A stretch of 64,000 nt of DNA from Rhodospirillales bacterium 24-66-33 (GTDB lineage: Bacteria; Pseudomonadota; Alphaproteobacteria; Reyranellales; Reyranellaceae): assembly GCA_002281855.1 (NCBI GenBank), contig NCHQ01000010.1:62001-126000 (forward strand). Direction: 5' to 3'. Below the pieces are notes generated by a model. It made no database searches. It saw only the letters and a list, made by a program, of their open reading frames with translations, and had not been told where the DNA came from. Position 1 is the stretch's first letter. Each line of letters starts with the position of its first letter. The position numbers were made by a program, and so were the translations under genes. Shown here in pieces: positions 52,231 through 59,673 of the stretch.

Positions 52231-52420
52231 AGGATCGCATGCGCGCATATCGACGCGGGCAGGGGCGTGCCGCGTACGTCTAGGCCGATGTCGGCCTTGA
52301 TCAACGCATTCGCCCACTCCTCGTTGCAGCCCGGGGCGGGCCGGTATAGGGCCTTTGCTGCGGAGCCAAGCCAGCGCGCATTGCCGTCGGGTCGCTCCTC
52401 GATACTTGCGGACCAGCCCA

Positions 52421-52837
52421 ATGCCTCTCTTCTGGACCATCGATTCGCGCCGGCAGTTGTTCACTGTGACCTGCGACGGCAAGGTCGACTTCGTCGACAT
52501 GAGCGAGATGATTGATGCGTTTGTGGGGGCGAACGGACTTCGCTACCGCAAGCTCTTTGACGGCACCCATGGCAGCAGCGACATGAACGAACAGGAGATT
52601 CTCGCCATCGGGGCTCGCATGCGTGAACTGCCCGCCCTGCAGAGCACCCTCGGTGCGTTGGCCGTCGTGCTACCGGACGACAAGTACGACCAGGTCTCGC
52701 GGGTGCTCGGCATCCTGGCGGTCGCCAAGCGGCCGATGCGCGTCTTCAAGGACGCCGACAAGGCGCGCAAATGGCTCGATTCGCCGCCGATTCGTGGAGG
52801 CCTCCCCCTGCCGGAGCCGCTCGAGGCGCGGGCCTAG
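52421..52837 (+). CDS. SpoIIAA/STAS-like protein
   Basis: A 138-aa soluble protein with the SpoIIAA-like pattern: FWTIDSRRQLFTVTCDGKVD, then YRKLFDGTHGSSDMNEQEIL, ALAVVLPDDKYDQVSRVLGI and MRVFKDADKARKWLD at the end. Such domains serve as small regulators or lipid/nucleotide binders; the job here is unknown. ATG 52421 chosen as the first residue of the conserved fold. Confidence 0.75.
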   Translation: MPLFWTIDSRRQLFTVTCDGKVDFVDMSEMIDAFVGANGLRYRKLFDGTHGSSDMNEQEILAIGARMRELPALQSTLGALAVVLPDDKYDQVSRVLGILAVAKRPMRVFKDADKARKWLDSPPIRGGLPLPEPLEARA

Positions 52838-52909
52838 AGACAGAGGAAGGGGCCGTTTCCCAGATTGTCGCGTTGCGGATGGGGCGCCAGGGCTCTATTT
52901 CCCGCCCGC

Positions 52910-53386
52910 ATGGGAATCGAAATCGAGCGCAAGTTTCTCGTTACGAGCGGGGACTGGCGCGGCAACGTCGTTCGCGAGCAGCATCTCGTGGACGGCCTGG
53001 TAGCCATGACGGGCGGCCGTAAGGTGAGAGTGCGCGTCTGCGACGGGCAGGCGACGCTCACGGTCAAGGCACGCGAGGCGCCGGGCGTGAATGCGGAGTT
53101 CGAGTATCCCATTCCCCTTCCAGACGCGGAGGAATTGCTCGCGAAGCACTGCGACGACAATGTGATCGGCAAGACGCGCTTCTTCGTGCCGTACCAGGGC
53201 TTCCTGTGGCAGGTCGATGTCTATGAGGGCGTGATGGCTGACGTTGTCCTGGCGGAAGTCGAACTCGCGCGGCTGGATTGCGTGGTCCCCCTGCCGCCCT
53301 GGGTGGGGCCGGAAGTAACCGGCGATCCCGCCTATCGCAAGATCAACCTGTTCCGCGCCCGCACGGGCCGGACGGCGGCGGACTGA
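52910..53386 (+). CDS. CYTH-domain triphosphatase
   Basis: A 158-aa CYTH protein. The E-x-E-x-K signature is at Glu4, Glu6, Lys8 (GIEIERKFLV). Basic and acidic tunnel residues follow in RKVRVRVCDGQATLTVKARE and KTRFFVPYQGFLWQVDVYEG, then LAEVELAR. These enzymes usually split inorganic triphosphate or thiamine triphosphate. Its last 44 bp overlap the convergent Rieske gene. Confidence 0.9.
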   Translation: MGIEIERKFLVTSGDWRGNVVREQHLVDGLVAMTGGRKVRVRVCDGQATLTVKAREAPGVNAEFEYPIPLPDAEELLAKHCDDNVIGKTRFFVPYQGFLWQVDVYEGVMADVVLAEVELARLDCVVPLPPWVGPEVTGDPAYRKINLFRARTGRTAAD

Positions 53387-54560
53387 GCTTTCGCGAGTCT
53401 CGGGCTGAAATCTCCTTCAGCATTTCCTCGCCGCCGGCCACGAGTTCCCGGTAGGACTGTTCGAACCAGCCGATACGTTCCTCGAGGGCGGCAAGGTAGG
53501 GGGGGCGCTCGATCTGGTGCGCGACCGCCTGCAGGCGCTCGCAGGCTTCATTGTCTTCGCGCCCGACGCGGCGCACGTAGTGAGGCAGCAGCCGGTTGCG
53601 GATGGGATCGCTCAGCGGCCGGATCAGGCGGGCGGGCCAGGCATGATCGGCCGGGAACGGCGCCGGATGGACCCGGATCCGCTGGACCGATCGGTCGTGC
53701 GCCATGGGAACCGATTGCTGGACGTAACAATGGAAGAACTCGCCGTCCGAACGGAACAGAGCCACGATCAGGTTCGGCAGGATCTGGAAGATGCAGTAAT
53801 GCGTCGCCCGGAAAGATCCATCGGCGCAGGCGGCGGACATTTCCGCGAGGGCGTCCGGCTTGCTGGTGTTGAGAAAGGCGCTGTGGAGACCGAACCGGAC
53901 GTAACTGATGTCTTCGCGCCGCACATGGCCGCTCTTGCCGAAGGTCGTCGGATGGAGGGCGACGGTGTGATAGTCGTCGAGGCTGATATGGAGGTTCAGC
54001 CTCCAGTTGGCCGCAACGGGCATCGACAGGGTCCGGGGCGTCGACCTCGATCGCGACAGGGCCGCGACGATCGGGAAGCCGGGGCCGAGGAATTCCGCGA
54101 GCGACTCGCGTTTCACCGGTGCGGGGAAACGGCCGAAGACCAGCGCGCCGCAGGTCGCGATCTCGATGGGGTTGAGACGCGCGCCCAGCGCACGCGAAAC
54201 GGTGCCGAAATTCTCCTGGCACTTCGGAATGCCGATGGCGGCGCCGTCGTGGTCATATCGCCAGTGATGGAAGCCGCAGACGATGGGCCCATTGCCCTTG
54301 TCCTTCGTCCGCAGCGGATAGAAGCGATGAGCGCAGACGTTCTCGAATCCCTTCAGTTCGGATCCGAAACGCTGCACGAAGACCGAGCGCGTCGCCAGCG
54401 TGGTGCGGAACCAGTCGCCGTCCTTCGCGACATCGTGCGCGAATCCGAGAAAGGTCCAGACGTAGGCGAGACACCGCTGCTCGTGCGCGAACGCCTGTGG
54501 ATCAACCAGGGTTCGCGTCCAGTCCGAGTCAAAAAAGGCGGAGCTACCGCGCAGGGCCAT
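53343..54560 (-). CDS. Rieske non-heme iron oxygenase, alpha-subunit type
   Basis: A 405-aa oxygenase. The [2Fe-2S] site has Cys76, His78, Cys95 and His98 (ENVCAHRFYPL; IVCGFHHWRYDHDG). The mononuclear iron site lies in NLHISLDDYHTVALHPTTFG (D-x-x-H-x4-H). Substrate unknown; no ferredoxin or reductase gene is next to it. ATG 54560 chosen as start (MALRGSSAFFDSDWTRTLVD) since the family begins just before the Rieske part. The C terminus overlaps the CYTH gene tail to tail. Confidence 0.88.
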   Translation of the reverse strand: MALRGSSAFFDSDWTRTLVDPQAFAHEQRCLAYVWTFLGFAHDVAKDGDWFRTTLATRSVFVQRFGSELKGFENVCAHRFYPLRTKDKGNGPIVCGFHHWRYDHDGAAIGIPKCQENFGTVSRALGARLNPIEIATCGALVFGRFPAPVKRESLAEFLGPGFPIVAALSRSRSTPRTLSMPVAANWRLNLHISLDDYHTVALHPTTFGKSGHVRREDISYVRFGLHSAFLNTSKPDALAEMSAACADGSFRATHYCIFQILPNLIVALFRSDGEFFHCYVQQSVPMAHDRSVQRIRVHPAPFPADHAWPARLIRPLSDPIRNRLLPHYVRRVGREDNEACERLQAVAHQIERPPYLAALEERIGWFEQSYRELVAGGEEMLKEISARDSRKLSPPPSGPCGRGTG

Positions 54561-54759
54561 TCTTCCGTCCTCATCAGCTTGGTCGCGGGGCCAGAATTTC
54601 AGGGTGCCATCTCGCTGGTGTACCGTCCAACCGGCGTCCGCCGCTGAGCCTTTTGGCACGCGGGCGACCGCGCAGCGGTTCTGGAGCCTTGATGCAGGCC
54701 GGCGTATCGTGCCCAATCCTGCGGCTTCTGAGACTCTTGGACGAATGAAAGGTCCGGCC

Positions 54760-55527
54760 ATGCGAAAGAACAAGATCAAGGAAATCTGGGCCGCGGGGAA
54801 ATGCGCGACACTGGGTTGGCTTTCGGTTCCGAACACCTTCACGGCCGAGGTGATGGCGCGGCAGGGGTTCGATGCCCTGTGCGTCGACCTGCAGCACGGG
54901 CTTTCCGAGATGAAGGACGTGGCGCCGATGCTGCAGGCGATCTCCCAGACCGACACGGTGCCGGTCGTGCGCGTGGCCTGGAACGAGCCGGCCGCCATCA
55001 TGAAGGCGTTGGACCTTGGCGCCTACGGCATCATCGTGCCGCTGGTGAACAATGCCGAGGAAGCCGCCAAGGCCGTGGCGGCTTGCCGTTATCCGCCCGT
55101 GGGCATGCGCTCCTCGGGACCCGTGCGCGCCGTTCACTATGGCGGCGCCGACTACGTGGCAAAGGCGAATGACGAGATCATCGTCATGGCAATGATCGAG
55201 ACCAAGGAAGGGCTGGAGAACCTCGAGGCGATCTGCGCGACGCCCGGGCTCGATGCCGTCTATATCGGCCCCGCCGACCTCTCGTTTGCCCTGGGCCTGC
55301 CGCCGCGCGGCGACAATCCCGATCCGCTGCACATCGCCACCTGCGACAGGATCCGCGAGGCCGCCCACAAGGCCGGCATCAAGTGCGTCATGCACTGTGC
55401 GGCGGCGCCCTTCGCTGCCGGCGCCGTCAAGCGCGGCTTCGACATGGTGATGTTGACGGCCGATCTCTCCTGCATGATCGCCGGTGCTCGCCAGCAACTC
55501 GAGGAACTCAAGGCGAAGTCGGCCTGA
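54760..55527 (+). CDS. HpcH/HpaI-family aldolase (class II, 2-keto acid)
   Basis: A 255-aa metal-dependent aldolase. KCATLGWLSVPNTFTAEVMA start, VDLQHGLSEMKDVAPMLQAI with the catalytic His, metal-binding Glu in MAMIETKEGLENLEAI and Asp in YIGPADLSFALGL. It cleaves or joins 4-hydroxy-2-oxo acids; substrate unknown. ATG 54760 has AAAGG seven bases upstream; ATG 54745 in frame has none. It diverges from the Rieske gene across 199 bp. Confidence 0.9.
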   Translation: MRKNKIKEIWAAGKCATLGWLSVPNTFTAEVMARQGFDALCVDLQHGLSEMKDVAPMLQAISQTDTVPVVRVAWNEPAAIMKALDLGAYGIIVPLVNNAEEAAKAVAACRYPPVGMRSSGPVRAVHYGGADYVAKANDEIIVMAMIETKEGLENLEAICATPGLDAVYIGPADLSFALGLPPRGDNPDPLHIATCDRIREAAHKAGIKCVMHCAAAPFAAGAVKRGFDMVMLTADLSCMIAGARQQLEELKAKSA

Positions 55528-55775
55528 GGCCGGCGCGCTCGCCGGCGTCGCGCGGTAGCGGCGCGACGAAGCATCGCTGCCGCGGGCAAGGCATGTTTCC
55601 CGAGAATTGCACGGGCCAGGCGCCGCGCTTCACGCTCCCACGACGGGCGATGCCATCTGTAACTTGTTTCAAGATACCCGTCATTTCCCACAGGACAGCG
55701 TGGCGCAACATGGTCGCCCCGGCTAGGGTCACGCATCCGGCCGTGTGGGAATGGTTGTGCCGGTATGAGGATGAC

Positions 55776-56102
55776 ATGGCGGACGAGCAGACACGAAACC
55801 TGATGCTTTCGAAATACTACTGCACCGAAAGGGCTCTGGAGGTTAAGGCAGACCTAGCCAGGCTTCAGGCCGAAGGCAACGAACTCAAGAGCGAACTCGA
55901 TTCGACGACAGACGTGGCGCGGCAAACCGTCATCCGCCAGCGTCGCTCCTACCTGAAGCGCCGCAATGACGAACTCAAGGTCGAGCGTGAAGCCCTTGCA
56001 AGGGAACTGCAGACAGCGCTGGACGCGCTCAAGTCCCTGGCGCCGTCGCTTGGGGCGAAAAAGAAGCGGCGACCGGGGTGGTCGATCGGCCCGAACTCCT
56101 AG
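55776..56102 (+). CDS. Small coiled-coil protein, unknown
   Basis: A 108-aa protein nearly all predicted coiled coil (ERALEVKADLARLQAEGNEL; YLKRRNDELKVEREALAREL) with a basic end (GAKKKRRPGW). ATG preceded by GAGG at six bases; the longer frame upstream shows no protein-like features. No family recognised. Convergent with the 58-aa gene, 9 bp apart. Confidence 0.65.
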   Translation: MADEQTRNLMLSKYYCTERALEVKADLARLQAEGNELKSELDSTTDVARQTVIRQRRSYLKRRNDELKVEREALARELQTALDALKSLAPSLGAKKKRRPGWSIGPNS

Positions 56103-56111
56103 ACCATTTCC

Positions 56112-56288
56112 CTATTCGAGCTGATCGAGGGCCTGGCGGATCTGCTTCTCGGCGGTCGGCCAGCGCTCTATCGCTTGCTCAGGCTTCAAGACTTCAGTCT
56201 GCAGTCCTGACTTCGTGTAGACGAGTTCGCCATCTTCATTGATTTCGAGCGCGCCGTCGATCCCCGCGATTGCGATTTGCCTGGCCAT
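56112..56288 (-). CDS. 58-aa protein of unknown function
   Basis: A short gene with good coding features: ATG 56288 with GGAGG four bases upstream, no rare codons, and a balanced product. It reads MARQIAIAGIDGALEINEDG, then LVYTKSGLQTEV and an amphipathic C-terminal helix AIERWPTAEKQIRQALDQLE. Looks like a beta-hairpin plus helix; no family recognised. It is shorter than common gene-calling cut-offs. Confidence 0.6.
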   Translation of the reverse strand: MARQIAIAGIDGALEINEDGELVYTKSGLQTEVLKPEQAIERWPTAEKQIRQALDQLE

Positions 56289-56528
56289 CGGTCCTCCATG
56301 CCTGTGTCGTCTGCAACTACGTCATTCTGGCTAATCCGTTGCATGGCAACGCGGGTGCGGCCGCCGCCTAAAATCGGCCGGAATTCGCGCGCAGTGTGTA
56401 ATCATGGCGTTTGGTCTTCTGGGCATTTACTGTGCGTGAGGCGCGAATCCACGCTTCGATGCCACGCAACGTGCAACGGTGCATCGTAGTGCTTGGATGC
56501 TCACTCCTGTTGAGATAGTGGTGACGTC

Positions 56529-56888
56529 ATGACGGATTTGGCGGACGCAACACGTCTCACTCTTTGCCAGCGTATCCACCGTTTCGTGCTGGTGCTGGAG
56601 CGCTTCAAGCGTAATCCGAATCGGCGGGAGGCCTATCACGCGCTCTCGGCCATCGAGGCCTTGCGCGAGGGGCGTTACGAGGCAGGGTTGCAGTGCATTC
56701 GCGCCGCGGAACTTGTTGCACCCATTCCCGAGGGGCTTTCTCTTCTCCCGGGTCTGCACGACGCCATGACAGCCACCGAATTGCGTCAGGCCCTTCGCGC
56801 GCTCGTTCGCCCCGTGGATGGCACCGTTCCGGGCAATGGCATCGTCGAGGCAGGCACGGCTGAAGGAATGGCCGACCCCAGCAAGTAG
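56529..56888 (+). CDS. Small helical protein, unknown
   Basis: A 119-aa soluble helical product (LADATRLTLCQRIHRFVLVL; YHALSAIEALREGRYEAGLQ; AELVAPIPEGLSL). The middle looks like a pair of TPR-type helices. ATG 56529 follows a weak site (GAGATAGTGGTG region). No family recognised; neighbours give no clue. Confidence 0.55.
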   Translation: MTDLADATRLTLCQRIHRFVLVLERFKRNPNRREAYHALSAIEALREGRYEAGLQCIRAAELVAPIPEGLSLLPGLHDAMTATELRQALRALVRPVDGTVPGNGIVEAGTAEGMADPSK

Positions 56889-56899
56889 GATCGGCAATA

Positions 56900-56945
56900 C
56901 AGGTGGGGTTGCGCCGGCGGCATCACGCAGCCGAACCCGCACCTG
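56900..56945. terminator. Imperfect stem-loop downstream of the 119-aa gene
   Basis: CAGGTG plus GGGTT pairs with AACCC plus CACCTG, one bulged base and a 23-base loop, beginning 12 bp after the stop. It could stop transcription in either direction; no T-run is seen. Confidence 0.3.
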
Positions 56946-57054
56946 ATCGCATCACCAATTTATCACGCATCCGACCGCAACCGCCCTCGTGTTGCCCCGT
57001 TTGCAAGTTGGCCCGGCTTGGACCGACTGTTCTGCAAGCGTGAGGAGTGGAAAG

Positions 57055-57255
57055 TTGCCGACCGACATCATCCATATGGGATTGGGTTCTGAAGTCGCTT
57101 CGTTGCGCGCCCTCGGCGAGGTTCGACGCCGCCAGTCGCTCATAGACCGCCTGCTGCGCGAGCGTCGCGAGCCCGCACCGGCCTCCGAGCGTCGGCGGAG
57201 TCACGGACTGAGGCCCGTTGCCCCTCTTGCACCCCCGCCTCGAAGCGAAGCCTAG
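57055..57255 (+). CDS. Possible 66-aa basic protein
   Basis: TTG start with GAGGAG seven bases before. The product begins with a hydrophobic/neutral stretch (PTDIIHMGLGSEVASLRALG), continues with a basic helix (EVRRRQSLIDRLLRERRE) and ends in a Pro/Arg-rich tail. No family recognised. It ends 26 bp before the first of the two paralogous unknown genes. Confidence 0.45.
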   Translation: MPTDIIHMGLGSEVASLRALGEVRRRQSLIDRLLRERREPAPASERRRSHGLRPVAPLAPPPRSEA

Positions 57256-57281
57256 TTGTTCTCACGCGAGGAGCCATTCCG

Positions 57282-57737
57282 ATGCCGCGTCTCGCCTGGA
57301 CCGATCTCGCCAACTCTCCCGGGAATGCCTTTCTTATCGTCGGCGAACTCGCGCCGTGTTTCGCCGGGGGCCGGCGTGACGACGATCCCTTCGACAGTGC
57401 GCGTCTCCGGTTCGCCGCCAACCTGATCGTTCGCACCTGCAGCCACCTCAAACTCCAAGGTCCTTTCGCCGTGCAGCCGTCGCGCGAAGGCAACAGCCTC
57501 ATAATCCAGTGCGTGGTCACGGAGCACGAAGACTTCGCGCGGCTGGGCGAGGTGGCGGGCGGATATGAAATCGAAGCCTCGTTGTGGTGCGGGCACCGTC
57601 ATTTCCTGCTCGACAATGCCACGCACGAAGCGCTGCTCGCCGTCGCCGGCCAACCCGATGGCCGCGGCGCCGGCCGGCGCGCTCGGGCGGCGTCGCGGGA
57701 GGCGGAGGAGCAGCGTCATCGATGGGGACACGACTAA
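57282..57737 (+). CDS. Unknown protein, paralogue A flanking the isochorismatase
   Basis: A 151-aa soluble protein. Its whole length aligns with the product at 58413-58874: start W-x-D-L-A-x-x-P-G-x-A, middle DPFDSARLRFAANL and SHLKLQGPF, later HEALLAVAGQPDGR and a basic end with HRWGHD. No known family recognised and no signal peptide. Its last 16 bp overlap the isochorismatase gene in another frame, implying coupled translation. Confidence 0.65.
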   Translation: MPRLAWTDLANSPGNAFLIVGELAPCFAGGRRDDDPFDSARLRFAANLIVRTCSHLKLQGPFAVQPSREGNSLIIQCVVTEHEDFARLGEVAGGYEIEASLWCGHRHFLLDNATHEALLAVAGQPDGRGAGRRARAASREAEEQRHRWGHD

Positions 57738-58336
57738 AGGGCACTGCCTTTCCGCTGGAAGGCGATGCGGTCCTGCATCTCTGCATCGACATGCAACGTC
57801 TGTTCGCCGCCGAAACCGCCTGGCAGGTGCCCTGGCTGCCGCGCGTCCTGCCGGCCGTGGTCGAGATCGCGTCGCGGCACGCAGCACGAACGATCTTCAC
57901 CCGCTTCGCGCCGCCCGCCAGGCCGGAAGCCGCGCAGGGGGCCTGGCAGGCCTATTACGAGCGCTGGCCGCAGATGACGCGCGGCGAGCTGGACTCCGAC
58001 CTGCTGGACCTGGTGGAACCCCTGGCGCGCCTCGTGCCACCGGCGCGACAGATCGAGAAGCCCGCGAACTCTGCCTTCAGCCGCCACGGATTCGCGACGG
58101 CGCTCAAGCGCCGCGGCATCACGACTCTGGTCGTGACGGGAGGCGAGACGGATGTCTGCGTCCTCGCGACCGTGATGCAGGCGATCGATCTCGGCTTTCG
58201 CGTGGTCCTTCCCACCGACGCGCTGTGCAGCACCAGCGATGGTGCCCACGACACCGTCGTGGACCTGTTCGGCGCTCGCTTTTCTTCGCAGGTCGAGGCG
58301 ACCACGACCGAGGATCTGCTGCGTCGTTGGCAATAG
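57722..58336 (+). CDS. Isochorismatase-family cysteine hydrolase
   Basis: A 204-aa hydrolase with the full catalytic triad: Asp23 (HLCIDMQRLF), Lys113 (QIEKPANSAFS) and Cys146 (GGETDVCVLATVMQ). Family members split amides, N-carbamoyl groups or isochorismate; the substrate is unknown. ATG 57722 overlaps the end of paralogue A. The second paralogue starts 76 bp after its stop, so three genes probably share a transcript. Confidence 0.88.
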   Translation: MGTRLKGTAFPLEGDAVLHLCIDMQRLFAAETAWQVPWLPRVLPAVVEIASRHAARTIFTRFAPPARPEAAQGAWQAYYERWPQMTRGELDSDLLDLVEPLARLVPPARQIEKPANSAFSRHGFATALKRRGITTLVVTGGETDVCVLATVMQAIDLGFRVVLPTDALCSTSDGAHDTVVDLFGARFSSQVEATTTEDLLRRWQ

Positions 58337-58412
58337 GGTTCGCCGCCGGACTGCCTGCGGCGCCTCGCCATGCCACCTTCCCGGTCCCTTTGTCGCCGCC
58401 TGGAGAACCGCG

Positions 58413-58874
58413 TTGCCGAAAGTTCAGTGGGCTGACCTCGCATGCGATCCGGGCAAGGCCCATCTGCTCGTTGCTGAGCTCGACCCGTCCTTCTTCGGCG
58501 GCAGGATCGCCAGTGACCCGTTCGATTCGCAGCGCCTGCGCGAGGGTGTCAACCTGATGAGCCGCGTGTGCACGAATCTGAAGCTGCGCGGCAGTCATTC
58601 AGTGACGACGTCTCGCGCAGGCAACGTCAGCGTCGTGCTCTGCGCTTTCGGAGACAGCGAGGATCGAAACCTGGTCGCAGCGCTCATCGATCTGGAGACG
58701 AACGGGCAGGAGACAGGGGAATGGGCGAGTCGGCGCGCCTTTACGCTCACGGCCAAAGCCCACGAGTGCCTGATAGCGGTGGGAGGCGAAACCGACAACC
58801 GCTATGCCGGGCGCCGGCGTCGGGAGCGCGAACGCAGCGCCGCCGAACAATCCCTGCGCTGGGGCGACCTCTAG
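58413..58874 (+). CDS. Unknown protein, paralogue B flanking the isochorismatase
   Basis: A 153-aa paralogue of the product at 57282-57737. Shared features include W-A-D-L-A at the start, ELDPSFFGGRIASDPFDSQR, TNLKLRGSHSV, HECLIAVGGETDNRYAGRRR and an end in LRWGDL (RHRWGHD in A). TTG start with GGAG eight bases before, aligned with the ATG of A. Function unknown; possibly a partner or regulator of the hydrolase. Confidence 0.65.
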   Translation: MPKVQWADLACDPGKAHLLVAELDPSFFGGRIASDPFDSQRLREGVNLMSRVCTNLKLRGSHSVTTSRAGNVSVVLCAFGDSEDRNLVAALIDLETNGQETGEWASRRAFTLTAKAHECLIAVGGETDNRYAGRRRRERERSAAEQSLRWGDL

Positions 58875-59004
58875 CCGGGGGCGCCTCGGGCGCGGGCACA
58901 CGCCGGGCCGGGAGAGGCGGATCATAGGGCGTGCGAAGGTATAGAAATCGGTCTGGGTGAGAAGGCAGGCCGACCTTGCGGTCGCGGGAGCGTAGAGGCT
59001 CGTC

Positions 59005-59024
59005 CTCTCTCTCTCTCTCTCTCT
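59005..59024 (+). repeat. (CT)10 dinucleotide tract upstream of the secreted-protein gene
   Basis: Ten perfect CT units, ending 14 bp before the ATG at 59039 and just before its GAGG site. Such tracts slip during replication and can alter promoter or leader spacing. Confidence 0.9.
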
Positions 59025-59038
59025 CATGCGAGGACACG

Positions 59039-59603
59039 ATGCGATCGATGATGCGTTCCATGACCGCGCTTGCCACGGCAGCGGCCGCCGCCCTTTCCGT
59101 CCCGACCGCCAGCGCGGCCGCGATCGGCGGTACCGACTACGCGGGTCCAATGCGACTTCCAGGAATTCTGGACGGCTACAGACGGCAAGTCCGTCCGCGT
59201 CTGCCGGCCGACAATCCGTTCCCGACCCTGCACCCCGAGCAATCGGCCGCCAGTCTGCTGCCGGTGATGCAGGCCGCCAAGCCGCGTCCCGCGCTTACCT
59301 TCACCTACGACATGCCGCTCGAGGATCCGCGGCCCGACTATCGACTGGTGCTGGTGTCCAATGCCGCGACGACATGAACGGCGAGGGCGTCGGCCGCGGC
59401 ACGACGCCCCTCAAGCCGGGGCGTCCCGGTGTCGTCACTCTCTTTTCCGTCTACTGCCGGAACGACATGGCGATGACGACCGCTATAACGCCGGCGGCAT
59501 CGCCTGCCGCCGCGAACGTCTCGAAGCTCTTTCGCGACCTTCTCATGGCCGTGCTCAGTGACGCGCCCGCACTGAAGCCCAATGCCGGGGGAAACGACTG
59601 CCG
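59039..59603 (+). pseudogene. Frameshifted gene for a secreted protein (two frames)
   Basis: The 5' frame codes a signal peptide (SMTALATAAAAALSVPTASA) and a mature start (YDMPLEDPRPDYRLVLVSNA), then stops at 59377. The neighbouring frame continues with matching features from about 59370: KPGRPGVVTLFSVYCRNDMA, a helix VSKLFRDLLMAVLSDAPAL and GGNDCR. Together they look like one small exported protein broken by a single-base shift near 59370. The end is approximate, because the second frame runs without a stop into the catalase frame. Sequencing error, pseudogene or slippage are all possible. Confidence 0.6.
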
Positions 59604-59673
59604 CTACCGCAACCGTTCCAGAACACACCCGTTGCAGGCGAGCTCTCCACGCACAACCGAACGGAATTTCCAA

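Noticed and set aside
56277..56489. 70-codon plus-strand frame MPGHRSS...
   Set aside because: No ribosome site, biased composition, and it overlaps the 5' end of the better-supported 58-aa gene.
59026..59673. Catalase extended upstream to 59026
   Set aside because: The frame is open but encodes no catalase arm; it holds the second frame of the broken secreted-protein gene.
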